From contig CALFAV010000029.1 of the NCBI GenBank assembly GCA_937946835.1, forward strand, positions 62,001 through 126,000: 64,000 bases of DNA. The letters run 5' to 3'. The position numbers and the translations under genes were made by a program. Numbering within the stretch: the stretch's first letter is position 1; each line of letters begins with the position of its first letter. This DNA comes from an uncultured Verrucomicrobiae bacterium (lineage in GTDB: Bacteria > Verrucomicrobiota > Verrucomicrobiia > Limisphaerales > J093). This document shows, piece after piece, positions 42,421 through 52,600 of the stretch. The notes beneath the pieces were generated by a model, which saw only the letters and a program-made list of their open reading frames with translations, ran no database searches and was not told the origin of the DNA.

Positions 42421-44046
42421 TTATGGACGACTCCTCGGAGGGGCCAATTCCTGGCGGGTCGCAATGGGGACATAACCCACTTCCAAGCCTTGTGGCGGAG
42501 TCACGATCAGCGCGGGATCAAGCTCCGCCAATTGCCCGATCGCTGGCGGCGGGAGATAGTCGCGGTCCTTGGTCCACGCGCGGTGCAGCTTTTCCACGCG
42601 CCGCTGGACCACTTCGCGCTCCTCGGGCGTGAGATCGGCGTTGAGCATCGCGGGTTGGTCGGCGAACCGATACCAGTAATAGGTCACCACGCTGCCGTCG
42701 CCGAGACGCGCTTGAAACGGGCCGGCGGCGGGACCGGGTTTCTTCCAACAGCTCGCGGGATCGTCGGGTGTGGTGCGGGGTTCCGGCAGCGCTTCCTTCG
42801 GGGTTTTAAACCGGTATTGGGTGAGGCCGAGTTCCGCCGGCACGTCCTGGACAGCAACGACCGACCAGACCTGCTTTTCGCCTTGTTTGCCGAGGCGAAA
42901 GAATTCCGGCAGCGTCACCAGCGAGCCGCTCTTGCGCGTGAGTTCTTCGTTCCAGCAAAAGCCCAGCGTCAACGGGTCCGGCGTGATGGGCGTGGCAAAG
43001 GATTTCCACGCCAGTGACGCCGCTTCCTTCCGGGGAACGCCCGGCGGGAAGAAGCTCCAGCTTGAGCCGCCCGCAGCCTTGAATCGCTGCGTGGTGGAGG
43101 CGGTGAGTTTGATGAGCCCATCGGCGGGCGGCCCCCCCGCGAACCAGCGCGCCACGTCGTCCCACAGCGCAGCTCTGGTATAGACGGTGTGGCGATGCAG
43201 CAGAGCGGAGTGTCCATCCGGCATGACCGGAAACGAAGTCCGCGCCATCCGGGCAAACGAGGTTCCATCCTTGGCCGTGCCGAAGATGGCCGGGATGTGC
43301 TGGGTCTCCATCTGGATGGCCTTGTTCGGGTCGGACGGAGCCGAGTCGAGCAGCTTGCCCGCCCACTGCGGGTTCTTCACCAGGGCGCGCGACCAGAAGT
43401 AGGGAGTGAAGAACGCAACCGGACCTTTGAAGTTGGCCGTGTTCAAAAAGAGCGTCCAGCATTGGTTGCCGGTGGGAACATTGGCCCCGGCCGTGGTCGG
43501 CTTGGGATCGGTGAGCGGCAGAGGCAAATAGCCGTAGCCGAACAGTTCCCCGCAGGTGCCTTGTTTCAGATTTAAGCCGTCCAGCGGGAACAAGAGCCAG
43601 GGACTGAGCTGGGCGACGCCGTAGAGGCCACGCTCCTCTTCCCAGGTGCCCGCGCCGTAGCCCGGACCGTTGGCGATGACCGAAAAGTTCGGCCCCACGC
43701 CGCCCATGATGAACTTCGGCGTGGTCGTCGGGAAATGGGTGTCGCGCCACCAGCCCAGTCCGCCCTCGATGTCGGTGTAACATTCTTCCTTCGGTTTCTG
43801 GCCGGGTTCATCGAGTGGATGCATCCACGTGCTGAGCAGCCCGGTTTGAAACTCGTGCCCGGGGTAGTGGTCCACCAGCGGCCAGGCGGCGGCATAGAAC
43901 GAGAAGCCGGCGTTGTATTCATTGGGCATCCGTTCGCCGTCGAACAACAGGTAGCCGAACATTTCGCCACGTTTGACTTCGGTGGGGGAGTCGGGTGCCG
44001 CGATGGCACCTTGGGCGGCTAGAAACAGGAAGGCCAGATGGTTCAT
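42421..44046 (-). CDS. Secreted protein of unknown family, copy A
   Basis: A 541-residue homolog of the downstream gene, with signal peptide MNHLAFLFLAAQGAIAAPD. Conserved blocks occur in the same order (FYAAAWPLVDHY, EGGLGWWRDTHF, YGVAQLSPWLLFPLD, PTGNQCWTLFLNTANFKGPVAFF, SVVTYYWYRFADQP, DRDYLPPP, ALIVTPPQGLEVGYVPIATRQE). Divergence is large enough that the duplication is old. A clear AAGGAG sits five bases before the ATG, stronger than for most genes in the window. It lies 24 bases after the esterase gene. The function is unknown; context (esterase, exported dehydrogenase) suggests a role with acylated carbohydrate. Confidence 0.78.
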   Translation of the reverse strand: MNHLAFLFLAAQGAIAAPDSPTEVKRGEMFGYLLFDGERMPNEYNAGFSFYAAAWPLVDHYPGHEFQTGLLSTWMHPLDEPGQKPKEECYTDIEGGLGWWRDTHFPTTTPKFIMGGVGPNFSVIANGPGYGAGTWEEERGLYGVAQLSPWLLFPLDGLNLKQGTCGELFGYGYLPLPLTDPKPTTAGANVPTGNQCWTLFLNTANFKGPVAFFTPYFWSRALVKNPQWAGKLLDSAPSDPNKAIQMETQHIPAIFGTAKDGTSFARMARTSFPVMPDGHSALLHRHTVYTRAALWDDVARWFAGGPPADGLIKLTASTTQRFKAAGGSSWSFFPPGVPRKEAASLAWKSFATPITPDPLTLGFCWNEELTRKSGSLVTLPEFFRLGKQGEKQVWSVVAVQDVPAELGLTQYRFKTPKEALPEPRTTPDDPASCWKKPGPAAGPFQARLGDGSVVTYYWYRFADQPAMLNADLTPEEREVVQRRVEKLHRAWTKDRDYLPPPAIGQLAELDPALIVTPPQGLEVGYVPIATRQELAPPRSRP

Positions 44047-44070
44047 GTGTTCTCCTTGGGGAAATGGGCA

Positions 44071-45342
44071 TCAGCGGTCCCGCTGGTCTTTCGCCATTTG
44101 AAGCAGGGCTTCGGCGAAGGCTTGGCCCATCAGCGCAAAGGTCTTCGCGCAGCCGAGGTAGTGGTAACCGGCATTGGAGGCGCCGCGTTTCCAAAGGGCC
44201 GCTTCCGCGGGCGTGATAAGGTCGGCCTCGAACTTCCTGATCCACTCCCGCTTTTGTTCCTCGGTCATCTGGCCGTCGGCGTTGGCGTGGTCCTTGTGTT
44301 TCGAGTCCAGGAACCAGCGCATCTGCCGCACCCGCTCGTGCTTCTTGTCAATGGCCCCGAGTTCTTCCGACCAGAACGGCGCGGTTTCCACCGCGACCAC
44401 GTTGCCCGCAAACTCCGGCAACGCCGCCGGCGCCGCCATCGCCTTGCGAAACTCGAGGGTCTCCGCGTCCGGCGTCGCGCCGCCCACGCCCAGCACGCCG
44501 ATGACGAACGGCATCTTCGGCGCCTGGAGGTCCCGTCGCACATCGCGGATGAACTGCGCGAGCAGTTCCGAGTAGGCATCGAAGCGATTGGGCCGGCCAC
44601 GCTCGGGATAGACGTGGCCATCCACCATGTCATTCCAACCTTGTAACCAGACAAAGCCGGCCAGTTCATAGCCCTGCGCGGGATCGTAATCCGGGACCAC
44701 ACGCCGGGGATTGGCCAGCACCTTTTTCACGTGCTCCATCATCAACCGGTAATACACCCCGGTGGCCCCGGCCTTTTCCTCCTTCCACTGCGCAAAATCC
44801 TTCGGAATGCCATGCCCGGTCTGCTTGGGGTAATTCTCCCGCTGAAACGAACTCAATTGATACGGCCCGGCGCCGGGTGGCCGGAAATCCGTGTGCAGGC
44901 TTTTGCCGCCCCAGGCAGCCTTGATGATGAGCACCGGCCCGGCGAGCGCGGCGTCGAGCGTAAGGCCGAAGGTGAACTCGGGGCCGATTTTGTCCCCGGG
45001 CTGGGTGGGATCCAAACCCCACAATGAGCCGTAGCCGGCCGTCAGTTTGCCCGTGAGTTCAAAGTTTTTCCCCCCGTCGCCGGTGAGGTACGAAATCCAC
45101 ACGTGGTCGCAGACGCGCGGCTGGCCGTCCTCGCCGCGCATCTGCCGGAGCAAGGGCGCGGTGGCCGGGTCGTCGCCGAGGTAGTCGAAGGTTCGGATAT
45201 TCGCCGGACCTTCCATGTTCGACTGGCCTGCGAGGATGAAGACTTTAAGCGGTTTGGCGTGAGCCTGGCTGGTGGTCGCCAACATCAGGCTGGCAGCCAC
45301 TGCGGCCCACGTGCGCCTGGTCATCCCTCGTTTGACCTTCAT
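44071..45342 (-). CDS. SGNH-type (sialate O-acetylesterase-like, SASA) secreted carbohydrate esterase
   Basis: A 423-residue protein. A signal peptide follows a basic start (MTRRTWAAVAASLMLATTSQAHA). The nucleophile Ser is in the SGNH block I motif VFILAGQSNMEG at about residue 40. WLQGWNDMVDG in the middle corresponds to the 'W-x-QGE/W-x-D' block of the SASA domain, and AGYHYLGCAKTFALMGQAFAEAL at the end carries the His of the catalytic dyad. It probably removes acetyl or similar groups from extracellular glycans. Its ATG overlaps the stop of the Gfo/Idh gene by four bases, and AGGA precedes it. The upstream extension in the same frame antisense-overlaps the dehydrogenase and is not coding. 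Confidence 0.85.
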   Translation of the reverse strand: MKVKRGMTRRTWAAVAASLMLATTSQAHAKPLKVFILAGQSNMEGPANIRTFDYLGDDPATAPLLRQMRGEDGQPRVCDHVWISYLTGDGGKNFELTGKLTAGYGSLWGLDPTQPGDKIGPEFTFGLTLDAALAGPVLIIKAAWGGKSLHTDFRPPGAGPYQLSSFQRENYPKQTGHGIPKDFAQWKEEKAGATGVYYRLMMEHVKKVLANPRRVVPDYDPAQGYELAGFVWLQGWNDMVDGHVYPERGRPNRFDAYSELLAQFIRDVRRDLQAPKMPFVIGVLGVGGATPDAETLEFRKAMAAPAALPEFAGNVVAVETAPFWSEELGAIDKKHERVRQMRWFLDSKHKDHANADGQMTEEQKREWIRKFEADLITPAEAALWKRGASNAGYHYLGCAKTFALMGQAFAEALLQMAKDQRDR

Positions 45343-46682
45343 GCTGTCCTGCCGGTTTGTTCCTCGGCCCAAACAATTTCTTCCCGTGCCGCGTCCCAGC
45401 GCACCATGCGGCCTTCCTGCTGGGCTTTCAGCGACATGAGGAACGTGGCCGTTTCGATGAACGCTTCGTCCGTGGAGCACTTGGGCGTGCCGCGGGTGCG
45501 GATGCAATTGAGCCAATCCACGAGGTGATTGGGCTGCGGAGGTGTTTTGCCACGCTCGTAGCCCTTGGGCAGATTCGGGTTCCGGTTGTGCGGGGCCGGG
45601 ATGATTTCGAACGTGGTGACGTCGTGGGCGATGGCGTCGAAGCGCAGCGTGGCATCGCGCCCGCAAATCGTCACCGGCTGGCTGTCGGTGGCGATCATGC
45701 TGCCCTCGAAGGTCACGGTGCGACCCAGTTTCTCGAATTGGTAAGTGGCGATCCAGGTGTCGGGCACCTCGCGGTCGTCGCGCAGCAGTGCAATCTGCCC
45801 GGCGCTCACGCAGGTGTCGGGAATGCCGTGGCCCAGCAAGTATTGGACAAAATCCATCTCGTGCGACAGCAGGTCGCCGGCGTAGCCCGTGCCGTAGGCG
45901 TAGTAACAACGCCAGTGCCAGAAGTGACGTTCGTTCCATGGGATTTTCGGCGCCGGGCCGAGCCAACGGTCCCAATCCAGCTCCCTGCGTACCGGGTCCG
46001 GGTCGGGCCGTTCCCATTGATCGTAGTACCCATACCAGCGCCAGTTGGGCCGATCCGGCGTGGTGGGCTTGAAGCGGCCGGTGCGCACCAGCGTGATCGG
46101 CCCCAGGATGCCCTGGGCAATCAGTTCCCTGGCCTGCAGGGCGCAGGTGGCCTGACGGGCCTGGTGGCCGAGCTGGAAAACCACCTTGCTCCGCTTGAGC
46201 GCGTCGCGCATCCGCTTGGCCTCGTCGAGGGTCCGGGCGAACCCTTTTTCGCAGTAGATGTCTTTGCCCGCCTGCACGGCGTCCAGCACCATTTGGCAAT
46301 GCCAGTGATCGGGCGTGGCGATGACCACGGCGTCCACTTTCGGGTCGGCCAGCAGGTCCCGGTAATCCACGTAGGCCTTCACGTCGGGGTTGCGGCTGCG
46401 CTCGATGCCCTTGTGGCGGTGCGGCCCGTAGACATCGCACACGGCTACCACCTTGACGTTCGGTGCGGCCACCACGGCGTTCAGCAAGTCCCCGCCCCGG
46501 GTGCCCAGGCCGATGCAGCCCACCCCGATGGTTTTGGCCGACGGTTCCGCGGCGAGAACGGTGGGCCCAAGGGCGGAAGCGACGGTCAGGGCGGAGGCGG
46601 TTTGACCGGCTGTCCGCAGGAACTGCCGCCGGTTGATGCCCGCGGAATTTTCCTGATGAGTGACCTGGTTCAGGGGTTTCAT
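45339..46682 (-). CDS. Tat-exported Gfo/Idh/MocA family oxidoreductase (first gene of cluster)
   Basis: A 447-residue protein with the twin-arginine signal INRRQFLRTAGQTASALTV and an AAEPSAKT cleavage area. The Rossmann motif is GCIGLGTRGGDLL. The catalytic Lys region reads YCEKGFARTL (EKG rather than EKP). The downstream LGHQARQ, the YAYGTGYAGDLLSHEMDFVQYLLG segment and EGSMIATDSQPVTICG are typical of exported sugar dehydrogenase-like members. It heads the four-gene unit and is coupled to the esterase gene by a four-base overlap. The reaction (perhaps oxidation or epimerisation of a glycan-derived sugar) is inferred only from family and context. Confidence 0.88.
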   Translation of the reverse strand: MKPLNQVTHQENSAGINRRQFLRTAGQTASALTVASALGPTVLAAEPSAKTIGVGCIGLGTRGGDLLNAVVAAPNVKVVAVCDVYGPHRHKGIERSRNPDVKAYVDYRDLLADPKVDAVVIATPDHWHCQMVLDAVQAGKDIYCEKGFARTLDEAKRMRDALKRSKVVFQLGHQARQATCALQARELIAQGILGPITLVRTGRFKPTTPDRPNWRWYGYYDQWERPDPDPVRRELDWDRWLGPAPKIPWNERHFWHWRCYYAYGTGYAGDLLSHEMDFVQYLLGHGIPDTCVSAGQIALLRDDREVPDTWIATYQFEKLGRTVTFEGSMIATDSQPVTICGRDATLRFDAIAHDVTTFEIIPAPHNRNPNLPKGYERGKTPPQPNHLVDWLNCIRTRGTPKCSTDEAFIETATFLMSLKAQQEGRMVRWDAAREEIVWAEEQTGRTA

Positions 46683-46758
46683 GGTCGGGTTTGTCGGCGG
46701 GTGTTCCGACCTTGAGGTTCGTTGGAGATGGTTCGATGGATGGCCGTACGGGTTTGAG

Positions 46759-46786
46759 ATTGCACGGGTCGCAAACGCTTGGTCAA
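46759..46786 (-). promoter_or_regulatory. Promoter candidate for the four-gene cluster
   Basis: On the minus strand TTGACC (46786-46781) and TGCAAT (46764-46759) are separated by 16 bases and lie 77 bases upstream of the dehydrogenase ATG. Each box matches four or five of six sigma-70 consensus bases. Confidence 0.3.
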
Positions 46787-47352
46787 GGCGAGGACGGCTG
46801 TGGATGGAAACAAGCTCTGCGGGCAGCGACTTTTACCGCCGCGAACCGCGGCTCGCTGGCCGGGGATGCGGCGGGGCACCAAACCGTCCAGCCCGCCGCA
46901 GCGTAGTACGCGCAGCTTCTGATCGGCAATCCCTTTGGCGGTTTCGAGCCCCTCTTTGTTGGCACAACCACAGCGTTCTCAGCCGGCGCCATGTGCGCGC
47001 GGGCGGGCATCGCTGGCGGCCATAACTTGCCTTCCTGTTGGAGGTTGCAGTGGGTCCGGACCGCGGAAAACCCTGCTCCAACAAACGCGGCAAGCTGGAA
47101 AGAAATTGCCGGGGGCACCGGTTTGGGGGGACGGTGAATATTTCAGTTCGCCTTCCGAAGGCTTAGCGGCCTTGCTCTACGGAGGCGGCGCATGGTGGTC
47201 ACCGAGCCGTCACCGACTGCAGCGCCTGGGTTTTGCCGCCCTTGGCGGCCATCGCAGCCCCGAGTGCGACGCAACCTGCTTTGCCCCGGTTCTTCGAACC
47301 AGCGGCCAGAGGCAACAAACCCCTGCGAGCCGGGCTTGCGGGGGGTGGAAAT
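46787..47352. other. Non-coding stretch between the cluster and tRNA-fMet
   Basis: No convincing gene is seen. Base composition is mixed, and short frames lack family character. With 39507-40762 it brackets the four-gene cluster. Confidence 0.5.
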
Positions 47353-47429
<77 letters not shown>

Positions 47430-47512
47430 ATTCAGGACGGCCTTAATTTGGGCCAACGGCGGGCGGCTGGCAAGCGGTTTTCCACTGCCCGGCCACGTTG
47501 TCCCCCAGGGGA

Positions 47513-48244
47513 TTAATCGCGGTTCTCGAAGGAGCGGGCGAGCAGGATCAGCCGCACCAGTTCCAGCACCGCCGTCACCAGCGCCGCCACGTAGGTGAGC
47601 GCTGCCGCGCCCAGCACCCGGCTGACCGCCGGCGCTTCCGCCTGCGAAACAATCCCCGTCCGCACCAACGCGGCCCGGGCCCGCCGGCTGGCGTCGAATT
47701 CCACCGGCAGGGTGATCAGTTGAAACAGCGTGACCACCGCGTAAGCCCCCACCGCGTAAGGCAGCAGCGCGCCGAAAATCTGGGGGCTCAAAATCCCCAT
47801 CATGGTCAGGAGGAACCCCACGCCCAGGATCAGAAAGGCCGCCTTGCTGGCGAAGTTGGTGGCCGGGACCATGAACATCCGCAGTTGCAGGGGCAGATAG
47901 GCCGCTTGGTGCTGCAGAGCGTGACCCGCTTCGTGGGCGGCCACACCCACGGCCGCCAGAGAACGCCCGTAATAATTGGCTTCGGACAGGTACAACGCCC
48001 GCCGGAGCGGATCGTAATGGTCGGTTAATTGCCCCGGTACGGGTTTGACCGGCACTTCCCGAAGGCCGGCGCGGTCCAAGATTTCCCGGGCGGCCTCGGC
48101 CCCGGTCAACCCGCCGGTGGCCGGAACCTGGGAGTACCGGCCGTAGGTGGACATCAGCTTCATCTGCGCCCAGATGCCCAGCAACAACCCGGGCAAAATC
48201 AGGATGTCCCACGCGAAGAAAAACCCAAACGCAAACATGGTCAT
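47513..48244 (-). CDS. Membrane zinc metallopeptidase (Zn_peptidase_2/YugP-like)
   Basis: A 243-residue membrane protein. The N-terminal helix (FAFGFFFAWDILILPGLLLGIWAQ) is followed by a cytoplasmic or periplasmic domain with the zinc motif HEAGH in GVAAHEAGHALQHQ at about residue 105. Then come two or three hydrophobic helices, the segment LPVEFDASRRA (acidic ligand region) and a last helix at the C-terminus. The family is common in bacteria but its substrates are unknown; membrane protein turnover is usually suggested. It is alone between tRNA-fMet and the M24-like gene. Confidence 0.9.
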   Translation of the reverse strand: MTMFAFGFFFAWDILILPGLLLGIWAQMKLMSTYGRYSQVPATGGLTGAEAAREILDRAGLREVPVKPVPGQLTDHYDPLRRALYLSEANYYGRSLAAVGVAAHEAGHALQHQAAYLPLQLRMFMVPATNFASKAAFLILGVGFLLTMMGILSPQIFGALLPYAVGAYAVVTLFQLITLPVEFDASRRARAALVRTGIVSQAEAPAVSRVLGAAALTYVAALVTAVLELVRLILLARSFENRD

Positions 48245-48449
48245 GTCTTTTTTTCAGTTGCACGGACGTCTCGAGCGAAACCCGGTTCCCACTCGGACGC
48301 CGCCTTTCTCCGGACCGCCGGAGGCGAATCGCGGGGAAAATATCCACGAACTGCGCCGGTGCAAGCCCAACCGGCGGAGTTCCGGGGTCTTTCGGGACTA
48401 CCCCGCTCCCCACTGGCCGGGGCCGCAGGGGCGTCTTTTTCCCGCTGGC

Positions 48450-49580
48450 TCAAACCTCGAGGACTTTTTCGAACTGCGTGAGGTTGCGGGCGCCGTGCCG
48501 GGTGACCAGGATCAGGTCACCCAGGCAAACCGCTCCGAACCGGGGTCGGGTGATCGCGCACACCACGCTCAACACCTGGCCGGTCTGCAGGGTGAGGCCG
48601 GCTTCTCCCGGCAGCCACGGAGCTTCCCGACGGGCCAGGCCCACCCCATGTCCATCCACCAGCACGTGACGGCTCGAGCCGGGCTTCCACTTGCCGGCGC
48701 CAGCGGGCGTGCCCGGGTTGAGCAGGTGCACCAGGCGGGCGTGGACCTCTTCGGTGGCGACACCGTCCTGCAGCAGGCGCAGGGCTTGCACGTGGGCTTG
48801 CACCAGGGCGGCGTGGTCCGCGCGGACGCATTCGCGGGCCCGTCCGCGAACCACGGTGCGCGCCAGCTCGGCGTGGTAACCGGTTTTGTGCGAGCGGGGC
48901 GCCAGGGCCAGCACGATCGGCCGGTGGGCGGGCAACGGTCCATGCGCCTCCGGTCCGGGTTGGTCCCCGGTCAGGCCGAGCGCCACGGTGACCTGCTCGG
49001 GATGCCCGCCCGCCTGGAACACCGCCACCTGCATGATGGCGCGCAAGCGCTCGGCGGTGAGCGGGGTGCCCCGGTACACCAGACGCCCTCGCGGCGTGAT
49101 CTGGGCGTTTTTCAGCATCTGGAGCCCTTCGGCCAATCCCACCTCGGCCATGACCACGGCGGCCCGAATCATGGCCACCTCCCCGGGGGACTTGATGGCG
49201 CGCTCGGGGAACAACGTTTCGACCCGACCGGGACGCACGCGCAACTTGTGCTGGCGCAGCTCCCGGGCCAGCGCCAGGGGGAAATCGGCCGGGACCACCA
49301 CCCGGCGCACCTGTTGGGCGCGGAGCAGGCGCCGAAGCGCCGCGGCGAGCGCCTTGGTTGGCTGGCCGTTGCCCCGTCCCAGAACACGCTTCAGCGTTCG
49401 GACGCGACAGTGCGCAGAAATTGAAGACGCCGCCGCCAGATCGGCTTCATCCAGGAGGGCGTAACCGCGGCCCTTGACGCGCAGATACACGGCCGGCCGG
49501 CTCAGGGCGGCCCCGACGGCGTAGCGCAGGTCGGCGCAGTGGGCGCCGTCTCCGACGATGAGCAGGTCTTCGGAAACCAT
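48450..49580 (-). CDS. M24 (Xaa-Pro aminopeptidase-like) protein with degenerate metal site
   Basis: A 376-residue protein with the creatinase/pita-bread layout. The N-terminal part is a creatinase-N-like domain (MVSEDLLIVGD…), and ERAIKSPGEVAMIRAAVVMAEVGL starts the catalytic domain. In the five metal-ligand positions, the first Asp reads Ala (VLALAPRS), the second Asp reads Glu (YHAELART), the His is kept (DGHGVGL), the first Glu is lost (GQVLSVVCAI for the usual T-(I/V)-EP) and the last Glu is replaced by Gly (VCLGDLILV for (R/I)-(I)-ED-x-V). It is therefore probably not a metallopeptidase; a binding or regulatory role is possible. ATG at 49578-49580 chosen; the longer frame starts with TTG. 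Confidence 0.75.
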   Translation of the reverse strand: MVSEDLLIVGDGAHCADLRYAVGAALSRPAVYLRVKGRGYALLDEADLAAASSISAHCRVRTLKRVLGRGNGQPTKALAAALRRLLRAQQVRRVVVPADFPLALARELRQHKLRVRPGRVETLFPERAIKSPGEVAMIRAAVVMAEVGLAEGLQMLKNAQITPRGRLVYRGTPLTAERLRAIMQVAVFQAGGHPEQVTVALGLTGDQPGPEAHGPLPAHRPIVLALAPRSHKTGYHAELARTVVRGRARECVRADHAALVQAHVQALRLLQDGVATEEVHARLVHLLNPGTPAGAGKWKPGSSRHVLVDGHGVGLARREAPWLPGEAGLTLQTGQVLSVVCAITRPRFGAVCLGDLILVTRHGARNLTQFEKVLEV

Positions 49581-49683
49581 GGTCGGGTCGGGCAGTGACT
49601 CTTGCGCGGTCGCACCGCCGTGCAACTCAAAAAAGCGGGCGCGGCGGAGTCGTGCCCCGCCGCGCCCGGAGGCGGGCGCCGGC

Positions 49684-52600
49684 CTATTCGTAGCTCAACA
49701 CCAGGTTGGCGCCCTGGAGCTGAACGGTCTTGATCCGATGGGCCTGTCCGGCACGCAGGCGGTAAAAGCGGGTCGGCCCGCTGATCGGCACGGTGATGGT
49801 TTTGGCGCCGGTGTTGATCACGGCAGTGTCGTCGTCAGCGAACGGCTCGCCCAGCCGCGCGGTGGACTGCAATTTGATCTCGGGTTCGGCGGCGACCTCC
49901 ACGTAGGCTTTAATGGCCCGGGGTGAGGTGGCGTCGTTGATCAAGGTGCGTTCGCCGGTGGCGAGGTCCACCGAGAACCATTCGGCGTAGGCGTTGCCGC
50001 CGCGCTCGTACCAGACCATGCGGAACGGATAAAAGCCGGCCTGCGTGACCACGAACTCGAAGGTCTCGTTGGCCGGACCGCCGTTGTGGAAGCCGAGCAC
50101 GGGGGTTTTGTCGCTGAGGCGGGCACCGGAGGAGATTTTGTAACCGTCATCGGTCACCACGCCGAAGCGATGGGCGCCGGCCGGCAGTTCGAGCCAGGCG
50201 GTGATTTCCACGGCGAAATCGTCGGTACCTTCCTGGGATTCGGCCAGGCCGGGCACCAGGCTCTCCGGGTAGCCGTTGTCGGCGGTGAAGTAGCCGGAGG
50301 GCCGGTCGTCCTGGGCCATGTTCACGAGCTGCTCGACCACGTTGGTCTCGAAGGCCCTGGGGATGGTCGAGTTGGGGGCCAACTGGTTCTCGGCGCGGTC
50401 CAGGCTGTTTTCCAGGTTCGAGAAGGCCGGCGCCTGCACCATGCGCACGTTGAAGCCGCGCGCCAGGCCGGGGCCGGAGCGCCGGTTGGCCGGGTCCAGG
50501 GCCAGGTAGTTGAGGGTGAAGCTCCAGGACTGGGCAATGTCCACACCCTCGCTGTCCTTGAACGACAACCGCGCGGTGTGGGTCTGGCCCGGCGGCGGCA
50601 GGGGGCTGATGGCGTAACGGACATCGGCTCCGGTGGCCGTGGGGGTGACGGTGGCGGGCACCGCCACGCCGTTCAGCTCCAACTGGATGGTCGCGGTGTT
50701 GACCGCGGTGTCGCGGTTCTGAATCGAGGCGATGATCACCGGGGCGATGGTTTCGACCACCGCGTCCGGGGCCGGGTTCAGGTTGGCGATGACCGGCCGC
50801 TGCGGGCCGACCTCCGGCACGGGCAGGAAGACCAGGTAGTTGAGGTACCGGTTGCCGGTGTTGTCATCGGGGGTCACGTGCCGCAGGCGCAGGGTCTTCT
50901 TGCCGGACAGCCGCAGCACGATCTTGTTCTGGCCGGTGCCATCGGTCAGGGGCACGTTGCGGAAGGTGAAGCCGCTGGTGCGTCCCAGGAAACTGCCCAG
51001 CACGCGGGTGGTCTGGTCCGGCTGCGCCGGGTCGCTGGTGACTTCCTCGAGCACGCTTTCGGCCTGCGCGAAGTTCACAATGGCCTCGCGCAGGTACACC
51101 TCGTAGGAGCCGGCGGTGAAGTCGCGGGTGAAGTTCTGCCACTCGTTCGCGGCGATGTCGCCCACGTCGTAGTCGTACACGCCGTTGTCCGGGTTGAAGG
51201 CCGGCCGGGCCAGGTCCAGCGAACGCTGCATCCGCACCGGGTCCATCGTGCGGTACATCGTGTTGGCGCCGTTCGGGGTGGTGCGGGTGTCGTGGAAATC
51301 CACCCCCGCGATGCCGGCGCGGTCGGTGTAGGAGTTGTTGGCCTGGCCCCAGCCTTCCGGGGTGCGGACCGGGTTGTTGAAGTAGGAACCGCCGTCGAAG
51401 TTGTAGTCCTCGACCTCGAGCACGCGGGCCGCGGCGGTGAAGGTGTCGAAGTAGATGGTCTGGGCGGTGGTCACACCGTCCGCATCCGTGACCTCCAGGC
51501 GGGCGATGTAGTTCTGGTCCGCGGTCAGGCCGCCGAGGCTGGCGGTGCGATTGGCCCCGGAGCCGCCCAGCACCAGGCCGTTGGCGGTGGTGTACGTGAC
51601 CCCGTTGAGGACCACCCGAATGGCGGCATCCTCCAGGGCCTTGTCGTCCGTGGCGCGGAAGGTGATTTGGGTCGCGGCTGGCAGGAAATTCGCGCCGTCG
51701 CGCGGGCTGATTTCACTCAGGATGGGCGGTTGGTTGGCCGCTTCGGGGGGGGCGCAGGCGATCAGGTTGTCGTAGATGACCTGGTAGCCGGCCGGGTCCT
51801 GGCCGCCGTCGGCGTACAGGTACAGGACCACGTGCCCCGGGCCAACGAACGGCGCCGGAGGTGAGTCGGTCCCGTCGTCGAGCACGTCCGCGCCGGCGGT
51901 GTCCACAAAAGTGCGGTCGAAGATGATGGCGTTGTTGTCGTCCCGGTCATACACCCGCCCGCGAATGGTCACCTCGCCGTTGCGCACGGTCAGGGCCAGG
52001 GACAGCGTGATGTTCTCGTTTTTGAGGGCGGTGGCCTGGTTGAGGAAGTACTTGTTGATGCCCTTGGTGATGAGGATGTCGGTGGTGGACTTGGCCAGGC
52101 CGTAGCCCGCCAGGGTGTTCGGCCCGGTGGCCTGGGGAATCCACGCCAATACGGCAAAGGAGTCCGGCCCCTGGCCGCTGACCAGGTCCACGCTAAACTC
52201 GTGGGTGGTGCCTTCTTCGAGGGTGAAGGTCTTGGACTTCTTGGTGCTGGAGACGAAGTAGGCTTGTCCCAGCCGGGGTAGATTGAAGGTGAACACCCCG
52301 TTGGCCTGCTGGCCGCCGGGCAGGGGCTGGTTGGCCGGATTGGCATCCTCCCAGCCCGTGCGCTGGGCGGCGTTGAAGTCGTCCAGCACCTGCTCGTCGC
52401 AGATGAACACTTCAAGGTTGTCGTACACCACCTGGTACCCGGCCGGGTCCTGGCCGCCGTCGGCGTACAGGTACAAGGTCGGGTGCCCGAGTCCCAAGAA
52501 CGGGGCCGGGGGCGAATCCGTGCCGTCATCGAGCACGTCGGCGCCCGGTGTGTCCACAAATGTGCGCTCGAAGATCACGGCGTTGTGGTCATCCTTGTCG

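Noticed and set aside
40316-46720. Shared 14-mer TTCCGACCTTGAGG on both flanks of the four-gene cluster as possible attachment or target-site repeat
   Set aside because: A 14-base match within 64 kb is expected by chance several times; no integrase, transposase or longer flanking homology is visible.
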